This document shows positions 52,078-60,962 of a stretch of DNA of 64,000 bases, one piece after another. The notes beneath the pieces were generated by a model. It was not told the origin of the DNA. It did not search any database and worked only from the letters and a program-made list of their open reading frames with translations. This stretch comes from Chitinophaga caseinilytica (GTDB lineage Bacteria; Bacteroidota; Bacteroidia; Chitinophagales; Chitinophagaceae), in the NCBI RefSeq assembly GCF_038396765.1, contig NZ_CP150096.1:3269001-3333000 (forward strand), in the 5' to 3' direction. The translations under genes and the position numbers were made by a program. Within the stretch, counting starts at the first letter, position 1; every line of letters begins with the position of its first letter.

Positions 52078-53327
52078 CCATGAACACAACTACCAAACAT
52101 ACCATCCGCAGCGCGTTTTTCGCCTGCCTGATGCTCCTCGCTGCCGCGGCCTGCCGGAAGGAAGAATTCCAGCAGCAGCCGCACGGCGAGCCCATGCCTT
52201 ACGCCGACACAGCACGCCATGATGTGCGGGGGCTGCTCGCCGTATCGCCATTCAAATTGTTCGACGCCGCGTGGCGGCGCAGTCATATGGACGAACTGAT
52301 GGCTTCCAAACCGCCGTCTATGCGCTTTACCATCCTCGCGGTAGATGATGCGGCCATGACGGCAGCGGGCTTCAGCGCGGCGGGGATTGCGGCGGCATCG
52401 CCGGAAACGCTCGATTCCATGCTTCGTTTCCATGTGCTGGTGGAAGCGGTCGACACAACGGCGCTCCGCCTGCAGACGCGCAACGTGGGCAAGAAAACGC
52501 TGTTCGAAAGCACCACCCTGCAGGAAATGCTGAACCGGGTCGGCTCGAACGTAACGTATCCCGAGCCCTACAATTACCGTCAGTTTATCAGCGCCGGCGC
52601 AGACGGAGAGCTGATCGTGAACGGAAAGCATACCGGCTCGCGCAGGCCCCTGTTTGCCAGGAACGGCGTGGTATGGCCCGTGAACCGCGTGCTGGAATTC
52701 CCGCGGCAACATGCATTGGATTATCTCGCCAGCGACCCGCGCTTCAGTCTGTTCGTGGCGCTGGAGCATTGGTGCGACAGCGTGTGGACCGAAGCGAGCT
52801 GGGGATATTTTCAGCGCACGACCTTCTCTTCGCTCCGGCCTAACATGTCGAACGGCGCCATCCAGCAGGAAATGTTTCTCGCGCCCACGAACGAGGCTTT
52901 CGCCGCGGCCGGGTTCCGTACGCTGGAAGATCTCGTCAACCTGAACATGCGGTCGCTGCCATACATGGATATGGACTGGTTCGAAATGCGGAACGGTTTT
53001 GTGACGGATACGCTGCTCAGTTACCATGGCCTCGGCCGGATGTACGCGCCCGTAGGCTCGTGGGGCCCGGGGGCGGGATCGATGGCGGTCTTCTTTTCCA
53101 GCGACCTGAACGCATCGCTGTCCGGCTTTGTGCTCAATGTGACCGACGGGTTGTTGCCGCCCTATTACATGCCGCTGGTCTTCAGTTCCGGGAATGGAAA
53201 GATCACCATCAGGCTGCCGGCCGGTACGCATACCGCAACCGTCACCGATGCGGATATCCGTACGTTGGAAGGGCCGATACATGCGGTTGACAGGCTGATC
53301 GTTCCCGCAAACCTGCAACTTCCCTGA
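52074..53327 (+). CDS. fasciclin (FAS1)-like lipoprotein 2
   Basis: A 417-residue lipoprotein (AAAC, C27, then RKEEFQQ). Two diverged FAS1-type domains: about 45-205 (RFTILAVDDAAMTAAGFS, LDSMLRFHVLVEAVD) and about 215-410 (EMFLAPTNEAFAAAGFRTLEDL). The repeats are less regular than in the neighbouring proteins. The ATG at 52074 overlaps the previous stop (ATGA), so the genes are coupled; a second ATG two codons later would also serve. Confidence 0.82.
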   Translation: MTMNTTTKHTIRSAFFACLMLLAAAACRKEEFQQQPHGEPMPYADTARHDVRGLLAVSPFKLFDAAWRRSHMDELMASKPPSMRFTILAVDDAAMTAAGFSAAGIAAASPETLDSMLRFHVLVEAVDTTALRLQTRNVGKKTLFESTTLQEMLNRVGSNVTYPEPYNYRQFISAGADGELIVNGKHTGSRRPLFARNGVVWPVNRVLEFPRQHALDYLASDPRFSLFVALEHWCDSVWTEASWGYFQRTTFSSLRPNMSNGAIQQEMFLAPTNEAFAAAGFRTLEDLVNLNMRSLPYMDMDWFEMRNGFVTDTLLSYHGLGRMYAPVGSWGPGAGSMAVFFSSDLNASLSGFVLNVTDGLLPPYYMPLVFSSGNGKITIRLPAGTHTATVTDADIRTLEGPIHAVDRLIVPANLQLP

Positions 53328-53349
53328 TTCACCCAACAAATTTTGAGCG

Positions 53350-54351
53350 ATGCAATCCAATCCGATCAAAACGATATTCACCGGCTGCATGGTGGTGACG
53401 ATAGCCATCGCCACCAACGGCTGCGATAAAGATAAAAACGACGCGCGGCCACAAGACAACAGCCGCATTCCACAGGTGCTGACAGACAACTTCAACCTGA
53501 CCGTCATGAACACCGTGGTGCTGCGTACGCATATGAAAAACGAATTGCTGAAGTCCGGTCCCTATACCCTTTTCGCGCCATCGGACGAGGCTTTCAACAA
53601 AGCCGGTTACGGTACCGTGACGGCCATCCTCGGCGCCAGCCAGCAATTGATTGACGGCATGGCCAATTACCATGTGATGCCGGGGCTGTACGATCTGCAG
53701 AAAATGCCTTTCCTCTTCAACCAGGAGATCAAAAGTTTCAGCGGCAAGCTGTTTGTGACGCGATGGGTGAAGGGGCAGGATACGATCATCACGGTGAACG
53801 GGAGCCGCCTCCTTTCATCCGGCATTTCGGCGAGCAATGGCTATGTGCAGGTGATCGACCGGGTGCTGGAGCCTTACCGGCATGAGCAGGTGGGGAATGC
53901 GGTTGCGGGGGAAAAGAGCCTGACGCTTTTTTACCATGCGCTCCGTGTGGCAGGAATGATTCCCCTGCTGGAAGGTGCCGGGCCGCTGACGGTTTACGCG
54001 CCCGCCAACGACGCCATGAAGGCCTACGGCTACCCCACGCTGGAAACCATTGAAGCCACCGATCCCGCCATCCTGCGGAATATGCTGCGCTACCACATCG
54101 CGGCAGACCGCCGTTTCGTGAACGATTACATATTATCTACGGGCAGCGGATCGGCCACCACACAGGGGATGATCAACAACAACTCCGTGAAGGTGACGCT
54201 GGTGCCCGATCCCCAGCAACCCGGCAACTTCACCGGCATTACGCTCCGCGGAACGGGGAACACGGCAGACGTGAAACTCGTCCGCCGCGACATCATCGCC
54301 GGCAACGGCGTGCTGCACATTACCGACCAGGTATTGCGCATCAATCAATAA
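53350..54351 (+). CDS. fasciclin (FAS1) domain lipoprotein 3
   Basis: A 333-residue protein with a lipobox of unusual form (IATNGC, C25, followed by DKDKND). Two FAS1 domains: about 40-175 (GPYTLFAPSDEAFNKAGYG, ...GMANYHVMPG, closing with GYVQVIDRVLEP) and about 185-330 (GPLTVYAPANDAMKAYGYP, LRNMLRYHIAADRR, closing with VLHITDQVLRI). It follows FAS1 protein 2 by 22 bases and precedes the second receptor by 19. Confidence 0.9.
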   Translation: MQSNPIKTIFTGCMVVTIAIATNGCDKDKNDARPQDNSRIPQVLTDNFNLTVMNTVVLRTHMKNELLKSGPYTLFAPSDEAFNKAGYGTVTAILGASQQLIDGMANYHVMPGLYDLQKMPFLFNQEIKSFSGKLFVTRWVKGQDTIITVNGSRLLSSGISASNGYVQVIDRVLEPYRHEQVGNAVAGEKSLTLFYHALRVAGMIPLLEGAGPLTVYAPANDAMKAYGYPTLETIEATDPAILRNMLRYHIAADRRFVNDYILSTGSGSATTQGMINNNSVKVTLVPDPQQPGNFTGITLRGTGNTADVKLVRRDIIAGNGVLHITDQVLRINQ

Positions 54352-54370
54352 TCAACAAAAAAACTACATC

Positions 54371-57300
54371 ATGCAGCATTTTACTGTGAGATATATTTGG
54401 GCCTTTTTGCTGTTGCTGCTCCCGTTTGCGGGCGTGGCGCAGGAAACGGGCGGCGGCCTCACCGGCAGGGTGCAGGACGCGAAGGGCGGCCCCCTGCCCG
54501 GGGTCACCGTGGTGGCCGTTCACGAGCCCTCCGGCACTAAGTACCCCGTCATCACCGACGAAGGCGGCCGCTACCGGCTCATGGGTATGCGCATCGGCGG
54601 GCCTTACAAGGTAACCGCCACCATGATGGGCATGCAGCCTTTCGAACAGAACGGAATTGTCGTGAAACTGGGAGAGCCCCAACTGCTGCACATCGTACTG
54701 GCGGAAGAAAGCCGCCGGCTCGGGGAAGTGGTAGTGAAAGGCGCCAACAAGGGAACACGCGCCAATACTTTCGGCGCGGGCCAGCACATCAGTCGCACCC
54801 AATTGAACAATATGCCCGCCGTGAGCCGCAGCATACAGGACATCACGCGACTGGTGCCCCAGGGCAGTAAAGACAACAGTTTCGCCGGCACCAACTTCCG
54901 GTACAACAACGTGACGATAGACGGGGCGGTGAACAACGACGCCATCGGGTTCAGTCCTTCTAACGGCGGCCAAAGCGGTACTTCCGGCCAACCCGGCAGC
55001 AGCACCCGCACCAACCCCGTTTCTTTGGACGCCATCGAGGATATGCAGGTGTACCTGGCGCCGTACGACGTAAAGATCGGGAACTTCACCGGCGGCAGCG
55101 TGAACGCCGTCACCCGCAGCGGCACCAACAAACTGACCGGTTCGGTCTATGCTTATGGAAGAAACGCCGCCATCACGGGGAAAGACCGGAAAGGCACGCT
55201 GGGCAAAATGAACAGCGATTTCCAGGATTACCAGGCCGGCGTGCGACTGGGTTTTCCCATCATCAGAAACAAATTGTTCTTCTTCACCAACGAAGAAATC
55301 ACCCGCCGCACCGATCCCTCGCAACTGATCGCCGGGAAAGCCGAAACGGAAGGCATCCTCAGCGCCAAAGACGCCGAAGCCATCCGCAGCACCACGATCG
55401 GGCGGTACGGGAATGTTTTCGATCCCGGAACGGCGGGAGTATTCAATTCGTCGTCCAAATCGGTAAAGTTTTTTAACCGCATCGATTGGAACATCAACGA
55501 CAAACATCAACTCTCGCTCCGCAATAATACCATTCGTTCCAGCGCCATCAGCCTCGACCGCGACCAGCAGGATTTCCGGTTCTCCAGCATGGCTTTCAAA
55601 CAGACCAACAACCAGAGCAGTACCGTGGCCGAACTGAAGAGCCGCCTCGGCAACCGCATCACCAACAGTTTCGTGGCCGGTTTCAGTACCGTGCACGATT
55701 ACCGCGATCCGCTCAGCGATCCGTCTTTGCCGCAGGTACAGATCCAGGGCAGGACGCCGGGCACTACCATCTACCTCGGTACCGACCGCGAAGCGTCAAT
55801 CTTCAACATGAAACAGCGGACGGTCGAGATCACCAACAATTTCAGCTGGAGCCGCGGGAAACACAACTTCCTCGTCGGCACCCACAACGAACTGTACCAT
55901 ATCGATTACGGTTTCGTGAACAGCTGGAACGGAAGGGTGGATTACCTGAGCATCGGGGATTACATCAATAATCAGCCGTACCGCGTGCGCGGCAGTTACA
56001 ACTATACCAATAATTCGAGGGATTACATCCTGGCCAATCCGGGCGCCGTGTTCAATGTGAACCTTTACAGCCTGTACGTGCAGGACGAAATCCAGGTGAA
56101 CGACAAACTGAAGCTCATGCCGGGATTGCGGGCGGATTACACGCATCTCCCCGAAAAACCGGAACTGAGCGACAAGGTGCGCAACGCCATCGCCGATCCC
56201 TTTTTCGGCAATACTTTCGAGTACACGCCGCTGAGCCGCATCCGGAACGATTATTTCAGCAAAGTGAAAATCTCCCCGCGCCTCGGTTTCCGGTACGACT
56301 GGCTGGGCGATCAAAGCCTGGTGCTGCGTGGCGGTGCCGGCCTGTTCACGGGGCGCATCCCGTTTGCGTGGCTGGCGTATGCCTATTATAACAACGGGAT
56401 CGGGTATGGGTCGTTCGATCAGCGGGCAGACCAGAAACCCTTTGCCCAGGGTGCAGACGCCATCCGGCCGGGCAAAAACGGCATCGCGGATTTTGTTGCG
56501 GCCAACGGCATCGTCACCAATAATCCCTATGCCGGCAAAACGCAGGTAGACCTGGTAGACAACAACTTCAGCATGCCGCAGGTGCTCCGCGCCAGCCTGG
56601 CCGTAGATTACACGACGGCTTCGCAGTGGAAACTCGGCATCGAAGGGCTCGTGACCAAAAGCCTGAAAGACGTCGCTTTCCAACAGGTGAACATCACCGA
56701 CGATCCCCGCTGGTACGGCTACGACCGGCAAAGGAAGCAACCTGTTTACAATAGCACCGTAGATCCTGCGTTCTCCAACGCATACCTGCTGAGCAATACC
56801 GGAAAAGGGTATCGTTACAGCATCACCGGCACCGTGCAGCGGACGTTCGTGAACGGGCTTTTTGTGTCGGGGGCGTATACCTACGGGCAAAGCAAAGACC
56901 TGTACAACGGCATCCGGAACTCCATGGAAAGCAACTGGCAGCTGAACCCTGCGCTGAACCCGAACAATCCTTCGCTGGCATATTCGAACTTCGACATCCG
57001 CCACCGCATCGTGCTCAACTCCAGCTACCGCAAGGCCTGGAACAAGGTGATGATCAGTACGCTGAGCGTTTTCTTCAGCGCGCAATCTGGCAGTCCGTTT
57101 ACTTACGGCGTGGTGAACAACAGCGTGCAGGGCCTCCCGCAGCAGGTAAGCCTCGCCTACATCCCGGAGCGGGACGAAGCCATCGGTTTCTTTAAAGACC
57201 GGACGATCGACGGCGTTATGATTTCCGCTGCCGACCAGGCCGCCGCTTTCAACGCGTTCATCGACGGGAATAAATACCTCAACGGCAGACGAGGCGATTT

Positions 57301-57640
57301 CACGGAACGCAACATGGGCCGGACGCCCTGGAACGTACAGGCCGATCTGCATTTTGCACAGGAATTCCACTTCCCAAAATTGCAAACCAGGTTCATCACG
57401 TTCACGGCCGATATCGTGAACCTGACGAACATGCTGAACCGTGGATGGGGGATTCAATACTTCTCGCCCAATACCTTCAACAGCACGGCCAGCGTAGGCC
57501 TGACGCCAACACTGTTCCCGCCGGAACAGGGGAAAGACGGTTATCCCGTGTACACCTTCGCCAAACCCGGACTGCCGTATTCGGTGGATTACCTGGCGTC
57601 CAGGTACCAGGTGCAGCTGGGACTGCGGTATACTTTTTAA
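54371..57640 (+). CDS. Oar-like TonB-dependent receptor
   Basis: A 1089-residue receptor with a signal peptide (ending near GVAQ), a carboxypeptidase-regulatory-like domain (about residues 29-112) and a plug and barrel. Blocks such as NVTIDGAVNNDAIGFS and NFTGGSVNAVTRSGTNKLTGSVYAY (in outline) are typical of the Oar family of large TonB receptors. There is no STN domain, so it cannot itself signal to FecR, and no SusD gene follows. The substrate is unknown; Oar-type proteins elsewhere export or import large molecules. Confidence 0.9.
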   Translation: MQHFTVRYIWAFLLLLLPFAGVAQETGGGLTGRVQDAKGGPLPGVTVVAVHEPSGTKYPVITDEGGRYRLMGMRIGGPYKVTATMMGMQPFEQNGIVVKLGEPQLLHIVLAEESRRLGEVVVKGANKGTRANTFGAGQHISRTQLNNMPAVSRSIQDITRLVPQGSKDNSFAGTNFRYNNVTIDGAVNNDAIGFSPSNGGQSGTSGQPGSSTRTNPVSLDAIEDMQVYLAPYDVKIGNFTGGSVNAVTRSGTNKLTGSVYAYGRNAAITGKDRKGTLGKMNSDFQDYQAGVRLGFPIIRNKLFFFTNEEITRRTDPSQLIAGKAETEGILSAKDAEAIRSTTIGRYGNVFDPGTAGVFNSSSKSVKFFNRIDWNINDKHQLSLRNNTIRSSAISLDRDQQDFRFSSMAFKQTNNQSSTVAELKSRLGNRITNSFVAGFSTVHDYRDPLSDPSLPQVQIQGRTPGTTIYLGTDREASIFNMKQRTVEITNNFSWSRGKHNFLVGTHNELYHIDYGFVNSWNGRVDYLSIGDYINNQPYRVRGSYNYTNNSRDYILANPGAVFNVNLYSLYVQDEIQVNDKLKLMPGLRADYTHLPEKPELSDKVRNAIADPFFGNTFEYTPLSRIRNDYFSKVKISPRLGFRYDWLGDQSLVLRGGAGLFTGRIPFAWLAYAYYNNGIGYGSFDQRADQKPFAQGADAIRPGKNGIADFVAANGIVTNNPYAGKTQVDLVDNNFSMPQVLRASLAVDYTTASQWKLGIEGLVTKSLKDVAFQQVNITDDPRWYGYDRQRKQPVYNSTVDPAFSNAYLLSNTGKGYRYSITGTVQRTFVNGLFVSGAYTYGQSKDLYNGIRNSMESNWQLNPALNPNNPSLAYSNFDIRHRIVLNSSYRKAWNKVMISTLSVFFSAQSGSPFTYGVVNNSVQGLPQQVSLAYIPERDEAIGFFKDRTIDGVMISAADQAAAFNAFIDGNKYLNGRRGDFTERNMGRTPWNVQADLHFAQEFHFPKLQTRFITFTADIVNLTNMLNRGWGIQYFSPNTFNSTASVGLTPTLFPPEQGKDGYPVYTFAKPGLPYSVDYLASRYQVQLGLRYTF

Positions 57641-57667
57641 ACAACCACAAGCGATCAATCATTGCAT

Positions 57668-59863
57668 ATGAAAAAGCTCATCAGATATTTTTTGCTCCTG
57701 TGCCTGTTTGCCGCAACGGTTGGGGTACAGTCGTGCAGGAAAGAGAAAGATCCCGTGAAAACGCCCCTGGCCGTAAAAAGCTTCTTCCCCAACAGCGGGA
57801 ACGGCGGCACATTGGTCACGATCCTGGGATCGGGATTCAACAACGAAGGGTCCGTGAAGGTTTCTTTCGCGGGTAAGGACGCCGACATCATCAACCGGCA
57901 AGACACCGTGCTGGTGGTGCGCGCGCCCGCAACGGGCGGGTCCGGCGCTATCCGGGTAAACCTGGGTGAACAGTCTGCCGAAGCGGGGAATTATACTTAT
58001 CAAAAATTGTCGGTGAAACAATTCTTCCCCGGCAACGGTCCCGCCGGCATGCATATCCGTATCAGCGGCGAAGGGTTTAGTAGTTTGGATAGTCCGGCGG
58101 AGGTATTGGTGAACGGCAAAAGCGCCACCATCGTCAGTGCCACCGATACCCTGATCGTTGCGGAAGTGCCTGTTGCGGCGGGCTCTGGCCCGGTAACGGT
58201 GAAGGTGGACGGGAAATCTTCCTCCGGCGCGGACTTCCGGTTCCAGGCCATCACCGGCATCAAGCCCGTTACGGGCGGAGCTGGTACGAAGGTGGTGATC
58301 AGTGGTGGAGGATTCGAGAACGTATTGGCCGGAAATGTGGTGGATTTCAACGGCAAACCTGCCGTGGTGAAAGAAGCCGCTGAAAACCGGCTGGTGGTGG
58401 AAGTGCCGGCGGATGTGCGCACAGGGCCCGTATCCGTCGTGATCAACGATCAGAAAACGACCGGCCCGGACTTTACCATCGTTCCCCTGCCAACGATTAG
58501 CGGCGTTACGCCGTTGAGCGGCCCCGCCGGTACGGAAATGACGATCACCGGCCTGCATTTCAGTAAGGAGACAGACGAAAATATCGTGAAGATCAACGGC
58601 ACGGTGGTGCCCGTCAAGTCGGCGACGGGCACGAAACTGACGCTCGTGCTGCCCGGTGGTACCGGCGTCGGTAAGGTGACGCTGAGCGTGAACGACCAGG
58701 CCGTAACCGGGCCGGAGTTCCGCGACCAGCAACTGGGCATCCTGTCCGTAACCCCGGCCAATGGCCTCGCCGGCACGAAAGTAACGCTTGCCGGAACAGG
58801 CTTCAGTACCATTCCCGCGGAGAACATCGTCACCTTCAACGGCATCCCTGCAATGGTGGAATCGGCTACGGAAACCTCCATCACCGTAACCGCTCCGGCG
58901 GCGCTGACGAGCGGCCCGCTGGTGGTGAAGCGCGCTGCACTGGAGGCAAGGGCGCCCCAACAGTTCATGCGCGCAGGCGTGATCACGATCGCCGGAGGGC
59001 CTGCCACCAACACCTTGCTGACGAACACGATGAACGGCATGGCGGTCGATTCCAAAGGCAACATCTTCGTCATAGACCGATCGCAATTCAATGTGCTGAA
59101 AGTGACGCCCGACGGGCAAATAAGCGTTTTTGCCGGTAGCGATGCCGGAGAAATGGGCGTTGTGGACGGGAAAGGGATAGCCGCGCGTTTCATGACGCTC
59201 CGCGGCATCGTGATCGATCCCAACGATAACATTTACGTGACCGAAGTGGCCACCCGCAACAATATTCGTAAGATCAAACCCGATGGAACGGTAACTACCT
59301 TCAAATCAGGACTGGAGCGCCAGCCCGGCCAGATCATCCTCGACAAAAAAGGCAACATGTACGTGTCGCAGTTGTATTGGGGGATGTTGAAGATTTACCC
59401 GGATGCCGCGGTGGAACAGGCTTTCAATGGCAGTGTGTCTGACGATTGCCGTCCTGCCGTTGACGCGCAGGGCAACCTGTACTATTATGTAGACGAAAAC
59501 GAAGGGTTCCTCGGTAAGTGGAACTTCGGCGGGGCGGTCGATTACCGCTGGCTGGGCAGCTCGTTCGGTCATCAGGACGGCCCCTTCGACCAGGCGCTTT
59601 TCATGTACGGCATGCGCGGCCTGCTGTTCGATGCAGACGGCAACATGCTCATCCTCGACAAAGCCAACTATTCCATCCGTAAAGCCAACTTGGCGACAAG
59701 GGAAGTGAGTACCGTGGCGAAACTCGGCCGAGGCTTCGAAGACGGGAGTTTCGAACAGGCGAAGTTCTCGTTCTCGACGGTTGATATGGCGACCGACCGG
59801 GACGGCAATATTTACCTGCTGGACGCGGGCAACAAAGCGATCAGGAAAGTAATGTTAAAATAG
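57668..59863 (+). CDS. IPT/TIG-NHL lipoprotein
   Basis: A 731-residue lipoprotein (VQSC, C23, then RKEKD); I use ATG 57668, not the TTG 6 bases earlier. Five IPT/TIG Ig-like domains of about 80 residues (about 36-430, each with GxxVTIxGxGF or a variant) are followed by a propeller of NHL-type repeats (about 435-731, e.g. MAVDSKGNIFVIDRS, GIVIDPNDNIYVTEV, DRDGNIYLLDAGNKAIRKV). This arrangement is common in Bacteroidota surface proteins next to SusCD genes, with carbohydrate or protein binding presumed. It closes the operon; a strong terminator follows. Confidence 0.9.
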   Translation: MKKLIRYFLLLCLFAATVGVQSCRKEKDPVKTPLAVKSFFPNSGNGGTLVTILGSGFNNEGSVKVSFAGKDADIINRQDTVLVVRAPATGGSGAIRVNLGEQSAEAGNYTYQKLSVKQFFPGNGPAGMHIRISGEGFSSLDSPAEVLVNGKSATIVSATDTLIVAEVPVAAGSGPVTVKVDGKSSSGADFRFQAITGIKPVTGGAGTKVVISGGGFENVLAGNVVDFNGKPAVVKEAAENRLVVEVPADVRTGPVSVVINDQKTTGPDFTIVPLPTISGVTPLSGPAGTEMTITGLHFSKETDENIVKINGTVVPVKSATGTKLTLVLPGGTGVGKVTLSVNDQAVTGPEFRDQQLGILSVTPANGLAGTKVTLAGTGFSTIPAENIVTFNGIPAMVESATETSITVTAPAALTSGPLVVKRAALEARAPQQFMRAGVITIAGGPATNTLLTNTMNGMAVDSKGNIFVIDRSQFNVLKVTPDGQISVFAGSDAGEMGVVDGKGIAARFMTLRGIVIDPNDNIYVTEVATRNNIRKIKPDGTVTTFKSGLERQPGQIILDKKGNMYVSQLYWGMLKIYPDAAVEQAFNGSVSDDCRPAVDAQGNLYYYVDENEGFLGKWNFGGAVDYRWLGSSFGHQDGPFDQALFMYGMRGLLFDADGNMLILDKANYSIRKANLATREVSTVAKLGRGFEDGSFEQAKFSFSTVDMATDRDGNIYLLDAGNKAIRKVMLK

Positions 59864-59891
59864 CTAAGTAAAAGCAAAACACTTGGATAGC

Positions 59892-59922
59892 CCGCCCTGG
59901 CTTCTGCCGGGGCGGTTTTTTT
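59892..59922 (+). terminator. terminator of the FecI/FecR-linked operon
   Basis: A 10-bp stem (CCGCCCTGGC with GCCGGGGCGG, one T-G pair), a TTCT tetraloop and seven T. It lies 29 bases after the IPT/NHL stop codon. Confidence 0.92.
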
Positions 59923-59940
59923 GTTGCGCATGTAAAATGT

Positions 59941-59977
59941 AAAAAAGGGAACAGGGCCGTCTTGGAACGGCCTTGTT
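59941..59977 (-). terminator. terminator of the LysR gene
   Basis: An 11-bp stem (59950-59960 with 59967-59977) is followed on the minus strand by TCCC and six T. It lies just past the LysR stop codon. Confidence 0.8.
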
Positions 59978-59980
59978 TTA

Positions 59981-60865
59981 TTACCCCATCCGCTTCGAGG
60001 TTTCCTTCAGCAATCTGTAAAACTCCGTTACCGCTTTCTTTTCGTACGATTCCCGCAGCGAAATGATCATCGCTTTGCGGCGCATGTTTTTTCCCGTGAT
60101 GGGGACCGCCGTTACGCCGTCTTCCTGCCGGATGGAGGTGCGGATGAGGATGGAGTACCATTCGCCCGAGCGCACTACTTCCAGGAGCATGTGGATGTCG
60201 TTGATCTCGAGGGAAATGTTGGGGGAGAGGTTTTTCTGGGACAGTACTTCGGAGATGAAGGCCCTCGTGCTGTAACCCTGTGCGGGCAGTGCGAGCGGCA
60301 GGCGGGCGGCTTCTTCCAGGCGCACGCTTTTCTTTTTCGCCAGCGGCATGCCGGGCGCCATAACGAGCGTCATGGGCGATTCGAAAAGCAGTTGGTAGCG
60401 GATGTCTTTTTCCTTTTCCGCTTCATGGAACGTGAGCACGAAATCGAATTCGAAATGCTGGAGTTTTTCGATCATTTCTGAAGACGTTCCCAATACCACC
60501 TGCACCCGGATGTTGGGGTGCGTTTCCATAAACCGGATAAGGGCAGGGGCAAGCACCGGGCGCAGGCCGTAGGTGAGGCCGATCCGGATTTCGCCGGTTT
60601 CGAGGTTGTTGAGGTCGCGCAGCACCTGGAGCCCGCTTTCCGCCTTGTGGACGCTTTGCAACGCGTAGTCGGAAAACAGTTGCCCGGCCTCGGTGATCAC
60701 CACGCGCTTGCCCACCCGGTTAAACAGCGGCACGCCCAGCTCGTCTTCCAGCTGCCTGATCTGCTGCGAAAGCGTACTCTGGCTGATATGCAGCAACCTC
60801 GCCGCTTCCCTGAAATTCCCCATTTCCTTCGCCTTCAGAAAATACCGCAACTGTCGCAGTTCCAT
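59981..60865 (-). CDS. LysR-family transcriptional regulator
   Basis: A 294-residue protein. The N-terminal winged helix-turn-helix (MELRQLRYFLKAKEMGNFREAARLLHISQSTLSQQI in outline, LEDELGVPLFNR, residues 1-60) is full length; the rest is the periplasmic-binding-protein-like effector domain (about 90-290). It is divergent from an MFS transporter gene across 97 bases, the usual arrangement for a LysR regulator and its target. On the minus strand TAAATTTG (60919-60912) matches the -7 consensus. The effector is unknown. Confidence 0.95.
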   Translation of the reverse strand: MELRQLRYFLKAKEMGNFREAARLLHISQSTLSQQIRQLEDELGVPLFNRVGKRVVITEAGQLFSDYALQSVHKAESGLQVLRDLNNLETGEIRIGLTYGLRPVLAPALIRFMETHPNIRVQVVLGTSSEMIEKLQHFEFDFVLTFHEAEKEKDIRYQLLFESPMTLVMAPGMPLAKKKSVRLEEAARLPLALPAQGYSTRAFISEVLSQKNLSPNISLEINDIHMLLEVVRSGEWYSILIRTSIRQEDGVTAVPITGKNMRRKAMIISLRESYEKKAVTEFYRLLKETSKRMG

Positions 60866-60962
60866 AATTGATCGGTTTTATCGATGGATGTGATAGAAAA
60901 ATACCGTTTTTCAAATTTAGGCATTGTTGGGAACTTTGCCGTGAAACAAACCGTCTTACCCG
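60866..60962. promoter_or_regulatory. divergent promoter region between lysR and the MFS gene
   Basis: 97 bases with a TAAATTTG box for the LysR gene on the minus strand. I see no clear plus-strand TAnnTTTG box. LysR proteins usually bind such gaps at T-N11-A sites; several AT-rich candidates exist but none stands out. Confidence 0.5.

Noticed and set aside
55796..57658. 620-codon minus-strand frame
   Set aside because: Antisense to the Oar-like receptor gene; low-complexity product with no domain.
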